Below, piece by piece: positions 7,176-13,370 of a stretch of DNA of 16,899 nucleotides. Every line of letters starts with the position of its first letter. Position 1 is the stretch's first letter. The notes below the pieces were generated by a model. It was not told the DNA's origin. It worked only from the letters and a program-made list of their open reading frames with translations, and searched no databases. The translations under genes and the position numbers were made by a program. The stretch covers positions 1 to 16,899 of the forward strand of contig CAYHEK010000033.1 of NCBI GenBank assembly GCA_964355545.1. The letters are read 5' to 3'. Origin of the DNA: JAPLGE01 sp964355545. Its GTDB lineage: Bacteria; Bipolaricaulota; Bipolaricaulia; UBA7950; UBA9294.

Positions 7176-7627
7176 CACGCCCCTTCCGGCTCGATGACCA
7201 CTCGCCGCTCGTCGCCGTCCCCAATGCTGTAGGTCTTGATCCCGGGGAAGTTGGCGAGGGTGAGGTGGATCGTTCGGCGCTCGTGGGAGGGCATCGGGTT
7301 CAGGCGGATCCGCTTGTGCTCGCGCAGGGCTGACTCGGCCGCGTTCAGGGCGAAACGCATCAGCTCGGCGCGGCGACGCTTCATCGCGCCGTTCACGTCC
7401 AGGATGACCTCGCAGTCCCTTCCCGTCTTGCGCCGAAGATACGCGCGCAGGAGGTGCTCGAGCGCCGTCAGGATCGGCCGCTCCTCGGGGAGGGAGAAGA
7501 GGCTCCCGGTCAGGTTGACGTAGAGATCCTCGTAGGAGTCTCCTTCGATCTCGAAGGTCGCCTCCTCCTCCATGATGGCGAGGAGCTCCTCGAGGTACGT
7601 CCTAATCTCCGCCTTGACGTTCTCCAT
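7175..7627 (-). CDS. jag: KhpB/Jag-like RNA-binding protein (degenerate KH plus R3H domain)
   Basis: KhpB (Jag, SpoIIIJ-associated) is a small RNA-binding protein usually encoded just after yidC and linked to cell-envelope growth control. This 150-residue version lacks the N-terminal Jag domain. It has a KH-like region (about residues 20-75, FEIEGD...ILDVNG) followed by an R3H domain with LNPMPSHERRTIHL and a typical end, DERRVVIEPEG. In the KH region the position where the family has an IGRRG-type GxxG nucleic-acid loop reads SLPEERP, so the loop appears lost. I chose the ATG at 7627 over an upstream in-frame start because residues before it are an Arg-rich shadow of yidC, and GAGGG precedes it at about 11 nt. 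It overlaps the end of yidC by 26 nt. Confidence 0.85.
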   Translation of the reverse strand: MENVKAEIRTYLEELLAIMEEEATFEIEGDSYEDLYVNLTGSLFSLPEERPILTALEHLLRAYLRRKTGRDCEVILDVNGAMKRRRAELMRFALNAAESALREHKRIRLNPMPSHERRTIHLTLANFPGIKTYSIGDGDERRVVIEPEGA

Positions 7628-9266
7628 CGTCCGGATTGCCCTCGCCCTCTTCCGCCACGGCTTCGACCGCCGGGGCGGCACCGCCCTCGGCCTGTGCAAG
7701 CTCCCAGTTGACGAGGTACTGCTGGCCGACCTGGAAGACCGTCGTCAGGAGGTAGTAGAGCCACAGGCCCGCTGGGAAGTTCCACAAGAAGATCGCCATA
7801 AGGATGGGGAAGAGGTAGCCCATGTACTTCGCGCTCCCGCTCTCCCCGGGAGTCACCGGGGTGAGGAGCTTCTGCTGGAGGATCATCGCGAGGGTCGTAA
7901 GGACGACGAAGATGAAGTAGGGGTCGCGCAGGCTGAGGTCGGAGAGCCACAGGAACCCCGGGGAGAGGTGGATCTCCTCCGCGCAGTAGAGGATCGCCTT
8001 CCACAGGAGGACGAGAATCGGAAGCTGGACGAGCATGGGGAGGCACCCGCTCATCGGGTTCACTCCCTCCTTCTTGTAGAGCTCCATCAATTTCTGCTGC
8101 ACGAGCTGCCGATCGTCCTTGAATCGCTCCTGGAGCTTCTTCAGCTTGGGCGCAAGCTTCTGCATCTTCGCCATCGAGTGGTACTGCTTGCGCATCAGGG
8201 GGTAGAGGATGACGCGCGTGACGACCGTGAACAGGATGATCGCCCAGCCGTAGTTCCCCGTGAAGCGGTAGAGGACCTGAAGGAACTGGATCACGGGGAC
8301 CATCATTCGCGCTCCGGCCCCCGGCGCGTCGAGCGTGCCGAGACCGACCTTGTTCATGAGGAGGAAGCGCCGCCTTCCGCCGTAGAGGGAGAAGGAGTGC
8401 GCGCTTGTCCCCTTGGGGACGCTGAGCATCACCCCGAACTGCCGGTCCCCGGAGGGCCTCTTCTCCGAGAACGGAGCGGCCGTTGGAACGTCCCGCGTCT
8501 TCAGGAAGAAAACCACGTCGGTCGCCAGGAGGCCGAGCCCGTCGAACGTGTCGTACGAGTCCGCGGAGAGGACGTTCTCCGTCGTTTTCCCGTCGAACTG
8601 GAAGACGAGGCCGGGCCCCTTCCCCTTGGGGGTGTAGCTCCCCAGGGTCATCCGCAGGGGGACCGGGAGGTCTTGGCCGGTGGGATTGTCGATCACAAGG
8701 TCAAGGCCGATCGTGTAGTAGGGGTCGTTTGTGATCGTGAACCGCTTGGTGACTGCGAGCGGTCCGACGCGCCCGGTGAACTCAACGAGGCAGGCGTCAG
8801 GGGCCGTCCTCTCGAAACGGGAGAGTGTAAAGGAAACGTCCATCCCCTCCGCGCTCAGGGCGAAGGGGAAGATCGTCTGCTCGCCGTAGGTCCTCCTCGC
8901 GACGTAGGTCTTGAGCGGGAATGAGAACTTGAGCTGGGTGAGAGACTTGAGCATCGGCCGATCCTCTCGCAGGACCGGGGTCGAAGGATCGAGCTTGTTG
9001 GGATTTATCTCCACAAGTTCCGTCCCCGTCCCGGGGACGAGCTCCGTCATGCGGATGCCGTAGGTTTCGTAGTAGAGGAAGAGGCTGCGCAGCTCCCCCG
9101 CCTTCTCGGAGAAGACGTAGCTTGCGAGCGCAGTGACGACCTCGACCTCGCCCTTTGCTTCCCGGCGATAGAGTCGCGGAAGGTCCTCCTCTCCCGCCCA
9201 CCCCAGGCTCCCGCTGACCAAAAGAAAGAACGCGACAATCGCTAGGTAGAATCGGCCTCTGCGCAC
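7602..9266 (-). CDS. yidC: Membrane protein insertase YidC
   Basis: YidC inserts and folds inner-membrane proteins, alone or with SecYEG. The 554-residue protein has an N-terminal signal-anchor (RFYLAIVAFFLLVSGSLGWA), a large periplasmic P1-type beta domain (about residues 28-320), and a C-terminal five-segment insertase core starting near residue 325. The core has the conserved groove arginine in TRVILYPLMRKQYHSMAKMQ (R351) followed by the cytoplasmic helical hairpin. It ends NFPAGLWLYYLLTTVFQVGQQYLV and a charged Gly/Glu-rich tail. The P1 domain is the Gram-negative form. The GTG start at 9266 follows AAGGAGG at 5 nt. Upstream rnpA and rpmH, usual partners, are absent; instead it is divergent from ribE. 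Confidence 0.97.
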   Translation of the reverse strand: MRRGRFYLAIVAFFLLVSGSLGWAGEEDLPRLYRREAKGEVEVVTALASYVFSEKAGELRSLFLYYETYGIRMTELVPGTGTELVEINPNKLDPSTPVLREDRPMLKSLTQLKFSFPLKTYVARRTYGEQTIFPFALSAEGMDVSFTLSRFERTAPDACLVEFTGRVGPLAVTKRFTITNDPYYTIGLDLVIDNPTGQDLPVPLRMTLGSYTPKGKGPGLVFQFDGKTTENVLSADSYDTFDGLGLLATDVVFFLKTRDVPTAAPFSEKRPSGDRQFGVMLSVPKGTSAHSFSLYGGRRRFLLMNKVGLGTLDAPGAGARMMVPVIQFLQVLYRFTGNYGWAIILFTVVTRVILYPLMRKQYHSMAKMQKLAPKLKKLQERFKDDRQLVQQKLMELYKKEGVNPMSGCLPMLVQLPILVLLWKAILYCAEEIHLSPGFLWLSDLSLRDPYFIFVVLTTLAMILQQKLLTPVTPGESGSAKYMGYLFPILMAIFLWNFPAGLWLYYLLTTVFQVGQQYLVNWELAQAEGGAAPAVEAVAEEGEGNPDDGERQGGD

Positions 9267-9283
9267 AACGACCTCCTTGGGAT

Positions 9284-9312
9284 AGGGTATCCTCCATCGA
9301 AGCCCTTTGCAA
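9284..9312 (-). promoter_or_regulatory. Possible promoter of the yidC operon
   Basis: On the minus strand TTGCAA (9307-9312), a 17-nt spacer, and TACCCT (9284-9289). The -10 is a weak match. The implied start, near 9277, would fall inside the ribosome site (9272-9278), so the true start may differ. Confidence 0.3.
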
Positions 9313-9318
9313 ACCGCG

Positions 9319-9347
9319 TTGATCGCGGTCTTTGATTCCTGTACACT
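9319..9347 (+). promoter_or_regulatory. Predicted sigma70-type promoter of the ribE operon
   Basis: TTGATC (9319-9324), a 17-nt spacer, then TACACT (9342-9347), with the same -35 and spacing as the rpsT promoter. Transcription should begin around 9354-9356, only a few nucleotides before the ribE ATG at 9359, so the message would be nearly leaderless. Confidence 0.55.
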
Positions 9348-9358
9348 CCATGGCGTCG

Positions 9359-9949
9359 ATGTTTACGGGGATCGTTCAGGGGCTCGGTGTCCTGCGCGAG
9401 AGGGGTGCGGCGGCCCTGCGCGTGGACGTCCCCCCCCTCCTCAGGGAGAGGCTACGAGAAGGAGCGAGCATCGCGGTGAACGGAGTCTGTCTCACGGTCG
9501 TGAAACTCGCGGAGGGGGCCTTCCTCGCCGATCTCTCGCGCGAGACGGCCTCCCGCACCACCCTCGGCTCGCTCAAGGGCGGAAGGCAGGTGAACCTCGA
9601 GCTCCCTGTGCCGCCGGAAGGCCTCCTCGACGGCCACATCGTCCTTGGCCACGTGGACGCGATCGGCCGCGTGAAGGCGATCGCCCGCGAGGAGGAGGGG
9701 TGGCGGTTCGTCTTCTCCTACCCCTCCGAACACGCCCGCTACGTCGTCGAGAAGGGCTCCGTCGCCGTGGACGGGATCAGCCTCACCCCGTTCGCCACGA
9801 CGGGGAGCACCTTCTCCTGCGCCGTCGTCCCGCGCACCTTCGCCGCGACCAACCTCCAAGAGCGGAGCGTGGGCGACCCGGTGAACCTCGAGTTCGACAT
9901 CCTGGGAAAGTACGTGGAAGGGATGGTGCGCCATGCTCACTCCCACTGA
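9359..9949 (+). CDS. ribE: Riboflavin synthase, alpha subunit
   Basis: It converts two molecules of 6,7-dimethyl-8-ribityllumazine into riboflavin and a pyrimidinedione, as a trimer. The 196-residue protein starts with the family signature MFTGIVQGLG and shows two tandem lumazine-binding halves. The first holds INxNGVCLTV-like IAVNGVCLTVV; the second begins near DGHIVLGHVDAIGRV and holds VAVDGISLTPF. Length is normal. I chose the ATG at 9359 because family members begin MFTGIV; upstream in-frame starts would begin before or at the predicted transcription start. No Shine-Dalgarno is visible, consistent with leaderless initiation. The 3' end overlaps ribBA by 17 nt. Confidence 0.96.
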   Translation: MFTGIVQGLGVLRERGAAALRVDVPPLLRERLREGASIAVNGVCLTVVKLAEGAFLADLSRETASRTTLGSLKGGRQVNLELPVPPEGLLDGHIVLGHVDAIGRVKAIAREEEGWRFVFSYPSEHARYVVEKGSVAVDGISLTPFATTGSTFSCAVVPRTFAATNLQERSVGDPVNLEFDILGKYVEGMVRHAHSH

Positions 9950-11132
9950 AGAGGCGATCGAGCGGTTCCGCGCGGGCGAGATGCTCATCCTCGTCGACGA
10001 CGAGAACCGGGAGAACGAAGGGGACCTCGTCGCCGCGGCCGAGCACGTCACGGCCGAGACGATCAACTTCATGTCCAAGTACGGCCGCGGCCTCGTCTGC
10101 ATGCCGCTCTCCACCGAGCGGGCCCGCGCCCTCAACCTTGTGCCGATGACCTCGGAGAACAGCGCCCTGCACGGGACGTGCTTCTCCGTCTCCGTCGACG
10201 CCCGCGACGGGATCTCGACTGGGATCTCGGCCTCCGACCGCGCCCGTACCGTGCAGGTCCTGATCGACGAGGCGACCCGGCCGGAGGATCTCGCGCGGCC
10301 CGGCCACCTCTTCCCCTTGATCGCCCGCGAGGGAGGTGTCCTGAAGCGGGCGGGTCACACCGAGGCCGCGGTCGACCTCGCGCGCCTCGTCGGCCTGAAG
10401 TCGGCCGCCGTGATCTGCGAGGTCTTAAACGACGACGGGACGATGGCGCGCCTCCCCCAGCTTGCGGCGTTCGCCAAAGAGCACGGCCTCGTCATCACGA
10501 CGATCGCCGACCTGATCGCCTACCGGAAGCGCCACGAGCGCCTGATCGAGCGGGTCGCCGTCGCCGACCTCCCCACGCGCTTGGGGGACTTCAAGATCTA
10601 CAGCTACGCAAGCCCCCTCGACAACACGGAGCACGTCGCGCTCGTGCGCGGGGAGGTCGACAAGAGGGAGAACGTCCTCGTGCGCGTTCACTCCGAGTGT
10701 CTGACCGGGGACGTCTTCGAGTCGCTCCGCTGCGACTGCGGGGAGCAGCTCCGCCGCGCGCTGGAGATGATCGCGCGCGAGGGGTGTGGGGTCCTTGTCT
10801 ACATGCGCCAAGAGGGGCGGGGGATCGGCCTCAAGAACAAGGTCTGCGCCTATCACCTCCAGGACGAAGGGTTGGACACGGTGGAGGCGAACGAGCGCCT
10901 CGGCTTCGGGGCCGACCTGCGCGACTACGGGATCGGCGCCCAGATCCTCTGTGACCTCGGGCTCTCCACGATCCGCCTCCTCACCAACAACCCAAAGAAA
11001 GTGATCGGCCTCTCCGGCTACGGCCTTACGATCACGGAAGAGGTCCCGATCGAGATCGCCCCCAACGAGCACAACCGCCGCTACCTCCAGACGAAGAAGG
11101 AGAAGCTCGGCCACCGGCTCACGACCGTTTGA
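9933..11132 (+). CDS. ribBA: Bifunctional 3,4-dihydroxy-2-butanone-4-phosphate synthase / GTP cyclohydrolase II
   Basis: This fusion makes both inputs of riboflavin synthesis: the four-carbon phosphate from ribulose 5-phosphate and the pyrimidine precursor from GTP. The N-terminal RibB domain (about residues 1-203) has DDENRENEGDLVAAAE, GRGLVCMPL and PGHLFPLIAREGGVLKRAGH, with its acidic metal-binding residues intact. The C-terminal RibA domain (about 204-399) carries the zinc cysteines C256, C267 and C269 (SECLTGDVFESLRCDCGEQL), the MRQEGRGIGL motif and LLTNNPKK. Length and domain order are standard and both halves look active. Its start lies inside the ribE 3' end, with GGAAGGG upstream, so translation is probably coupled. 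ribH follows 14 nt after its stop. Confidence 0.97.
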   Translation: MLTPTEEAIERFRAGEMLILVDDENRENEGDLVAAAEHVTAETINFMSKYGRGLVCMPLSTERARALNLVPMTSENSALHGTCFSVSVDARDGISTGISASDRARTVQVLIDEATRPEDLARPGHLFPLIAREGGVLKRAGHTEAAVDLARLVGLKSAAVICEVLNDDGTMARLPQLAAFAKEHGLVITTIADLIAYRKRHERLIERVAVADLPTRLGDFKIYSYASPLDNTEHVALVRGEVDKRENVLVRVHSECLTGDVFESLRCDCGEQLRRALEMIAREGCGVLVYMRQEGRGIGLKNKVCAYHLQDEGLDTVEANERLGFGADLRDYGIGAQILCDLGLSTIRLLTNNPKKVIGLSGYGLTITEEVPIEIAPNEHNRRYLQTKKEKLGHRLTTV

Positions 11133-11146
11133 GGAAGGAGGAGAGA

Positions 11147-11614
11147 ATGGGAAGGACGTACGAGGGGAGGCTCGACGGCAGCGGCCTGCGGGTCGGAATC
11201 GTCGTCAGCCGGTTCAATGACCTGATCACGGAGCGGCTCCTCGATGGTGCCCTCGACCGACTGCGCCGGTCGAACGTCCCCGAGGAGACGACGGATGTTT
11301 GCTGGGTCCCGGGCGCGTTCGAGGTCCCCAAGGCGGCAAAACGGCTCGCCGAGAGCGGCCGCTACGACGGGGTGATCGCCCTCGCCGCGGTGATCCGCGG
11401 GGCGACCCCGCACTTCGAGTACCTGGCGAACGAGGTCACCAAGGGCCTGGCCAAGGTGAACCTCGAGGTCGACATCCCCGTCTCCTTCGGCGTGATCACG
11501 GCCGACACGATCGACCAAGCGATCGAGCGGGCGGGGACGAAGCACGGAAACAAGGGGGCCCAGGCCGCGGAGAGCCTGATCGAGATGGCGAACCTCCTCA
11601 AGGAGGTTGAGTGA
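11147..11614 (+). CDS. ribH: 6,7-dimethyl-8-ribityllumazine synthase
   Basis: It condenses the RibA/RibD-derived pyrimidine with the RibB product to give lumazine, the substrate of RibE; members form pentamers or 60-mer capsids. The 155-residue protein has SRFNDLITERLLDGAL, the substrate-binding VPGAFEVPKAAK, and RGATPHFEYLANEV with the catalytic histidine. Length is normal. The ATG at 11147 follows GGAAGGAGGAG at the correct spacing; an earlier in-frame TTG would lie before that site and add only six residues. Its TGA overlaps the hisS GTG (GTGA). ribD, the remaining deaminase/reductase of the pathway, is not in the window. Confidence 0.96.
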   Translation: MGRTYEGRLDGSGLRVGIVVSRFNDLITERLLDGALDRLRRSNVPEETTDVCWVPGAFEVPKAAKRLAESGRYDGVIALAAVIRGATPHFEYLANEVTKGLAKVNLEVDIPVSFGVITADTIDQAIERAGTKHGNKGAQAAESLIEMANLLKEVE

Positions 11615-12876
11615 CGTACGAGACCGTCCGCGGGATGCGCGACATCCTTCCCGAGGAGGTCGGCTACTGGACTCTGCTCGAGGCGAAGGTGCGCGAGGTC
11701 GCGCGCCTGTACAACTACCGCGAGATCCGTCCCCCGATCGTCGAGTACACGGAGCTCTTCTCCCGCGGGATCGGGGAGGCGACCGACGTCGTGGGAAAGG
11801 AAATGTTCACCTTCCCCGACAAGAAGGGCCGGAGCCTGACCCTGCGGCCGGAGGCGACGGCCTCGGTCGCCCGCGCCTACCTTGAACACGGCCTTGCCGC
11901 AAAAGAGCCGTTCCAGAAGCTCTTCTACATCGGCCCGATGTTCCGCTACGAGAAGCCCCAGAAGGGACGGAGCCGCCAGTTTCACCAGTACGGGATCGAG
12001 GCGATCGGCTCGCTCGACCCCTCGCTCGACGTCGAGGTGATCGACGTCGCGTGGACCCTGATGGACTCCCTCGGCCTCTCCCGCCTCTCCCTGCGCCTCA
12101 ACTCGATCGGCTGCGCCGAGGACCGCATCCGCTACCGCGAGGCCCTGCGGCGCCACTTCGCAGGGAGGATCGCCTCGATGTGTCCCGACTGCCCGAGGCG
12201 ATATGAGGAGAACCCCCTTCGCATCCTCGACTGCAAGGAGGACCGCTGCCAGCCCCACATCGCGGAGGCACCGGGGAGCGCCGACCACCTCTGCCCCGAC
12301 TGCTCGAGGCACTTCGCCGCGGTCCGCGCGCTCCTCGAGGAGGCGGGCCTCTCCTACCGGATCGATGGCCGCCTCGTGCGGGGGCTTGACTACTACACGC
12401 GCACGGTCTTCGAGCTCGTCTCGGAGGACCTGGGAGCCCAGGACGCCCTCCTCGGCGGCGGCCGCTACGACGACCTCGTCGAGATGCTCGGCGGCCCGCC
12501 GACGCCCGGGGTCGGCTTCGCCGGCGGGATGGACCGCCTGACCCTTGTCCTCGCCGAGCGAACGGTGAACCCGCCCCTCGACGGCCGCCTCGACCTCTTC
12601 CTCGTCGCGCTCGGAGAGGAGGGGCGGGCCTTCGCCCTCGAGCTCGCGCGGGCCCTCCGCCACCACGGGGTCTCGGTCGACCTCGACTACCGCGGGAGGC
12701 CCCTGCGCAAGCAGATGGCCTACGCCGACGCGCTCAGGGCGCGGGCGGTCCTCGTCCTCGGCGAGAACGAATGGAAGACGAAGGCCGGCCGCCTCAAGGA
12801 GATGGACACCGGCGCGGAGCACCCAGTCGCCCTCACGCCGGAGGGGATCGCCTGCGCAATTCCAAGGAGGAAGTGA
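11611..12876 (+). CDS. hisS: Histidyl-tRNA synthetase
   Basis: A class II aminoacyl-tRNA synthetase that charges tRNA-His. The 421-residue protein begins TYETVRGMRDILPEE and has motif 2 MFRYEKPQKGRSRQFHQYG. It also has the histidine-specific LVRGLDYYTRTVFE and GGGRYDDLVEMLGG, then motif 3 VGFAGGMDRL. The anticodon-binding domain starts near DLFLVALGEEG (about residue 328). Between motif 2 and the histidine motif lie six cysteines, C191, C194, C208, C213, C228 and C231, in CxxC-x13-C-x4-C-x14-CxxC spacing, suggesting a metal-binding insertion. The GTG start overlaps the ribH stop and is preceded by AAGGAGG. The 3' end overlaps the next gene as TGATG. Confidence 0.96.
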   Translation: MTYETVRGMRDILPEEVGYWTLLEAKVREVARLYNYREIRPPIVEYTELFSRGIGEATDVVGKEMFTFPDKKGRSLTLRPEATASVARAYLEHGLAAKEPFQKLFYIGPMFRYEKPQKGRSRQFHQYGIEAIGSLDPSLDVEVIDVAWTLMDSLGLSRLSLRLNSIGCAEDRIRYREALRRHFAGRIASMCPDCPRRYEENPLRILDCKEDRCQPHIAEAPGSADHLCPDCSRHFAAVRALLEEAGLSYRIDGRLVRGLDYYTRTVFELVSEDLGAQDALLGGGRYDDLVEMLGGPPTPGVGFAGGMDRLTLVLAERTVNPPLDGRLDLFLVALGEEGRAFALELARALRHHGVSVDLDYRGRPLRKQMAYADALRARAVLVLGENEWKTKAGRLKEMDTGAEHPVALTPEGIACAIPRRK

Positions 12877-13358
12877 TGGAACTCAAGCTCATCCCCATCG
12901 AGAAGCCGGAGAACGTGAACCTCGTCCTGGGTCAATCCCACTTCATCAAGACGGTCGAGGACCTGCACGAAGCCCTTGTGAACGCGGTCCCGGGGATCAA
13001 GTTTGGCCTTGCCTTCTGCGAGGCCTCGCTGCCGGCCCTCGTCCGCCGCTCGGGAACCGACCCGAAGCTCGTCGATCTCGCCGTGAAGAACGTCCGCGCG
13101 ATCGGCGCCGGCCACGCCTTCCTCGTTCTCCTCGAGGGCTCCTACCCGATCAACGTCCTAAACGCCGTCAAGGCCGTCCCCGAGGTTTGCGCGATCTACT
13201 GTGCCACGGCGAATCCCGTCCAGGTCGTCGTCGCCGAGAGCAAAGAGGGCCGCGGGATCCTCGGCGTGATCGACGGGATCTCGCCCAAGGGTGTCGAAAC
13301 GGATGCCGACGTCACGACGAGGAAGGACTTCCTCCGAAAGATCGGGTACAAGCTCTAG
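12876..13358 (+). CDS. Adenosine-specific-kinase-family protein (PF04008-like)
   Basis: The 160-residue protein matches the small family named for a Pyrobaculum protein reported to bind or phosphorylate adenosine (PF04008). It is mostly found in archaea and in thermophilic or anaerobic bacteria. Recognisable segments are VNLVLGQSHFIKTVEDLHEA, GLAFCEASLPALVRRSG, NVRAIGAGHAFLVLL, YPINVLNAVKAVPEVC and IYCATANPVQVVVAE. The C terminus is GRGILGVIDGISPKGVE then LRKIGYKL. Length and ends are standard. The biochemical role in bacteria is not settled, so the name should be taken as a family label. AAGGAGG stands 5 nt before the ATG, which overlaps the hisS stop. A longer in-frame reading starting upstream lies inside hisS and is rejected. 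Confidence 0.9.
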   Translation: MELKLIPIEKPENVNLVLGQSHFIKTVEDLHEALVNAVPGIKFGLAFCEASLPALVRRSGTDPKLVDLAVKNVRAIGAGHAFLVLLEGSYPINVLNAVKAVPEVCAIYCATANPVQVVVAESKEGRGILGVIDGISPKGVETDADVTTRKDFLRKIGYKL

Positions 13359-13370
13359 GTCGAGCGGACG

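Noticed and set aside
7628..7699. 24-residue N-terminal extension of Jag
   Set aside because: Arg/Pro-rich and fully inside yidC; the ATG at 7627 gives a normal domain start.
7572..8924. Long plus-strand open frame of 450 codons antisense to yidC
   Set aside because: Its sequence is a Glu/Arg/Val-rich mirror of yidC codons in GC-rich DNA with no recognisable domain; yidC on the other strand is unambiguous.
9267..9358. FMN riboswitch upstream of ribE
   Set aside because: The gap is only 92 nt and is occupied by the two divergent promoters and the yidC ribosome site; I see none of the conserved RFN blocks.
11362..12822. Minus-strand open frame of 486 codons over ribH and hisS
   Set aside because: It lacks any family motif and runs antisense to two certain genes; long antisense frames are expected at this GC content.
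12771..12875. N-terminal extension of the adenosine-specific-kinase-family protein
   Set aside because: The extra 35 codons lie inside hisS; AAGGAGG at normal spacing before the ATG at 12876 and family length fix the start there.
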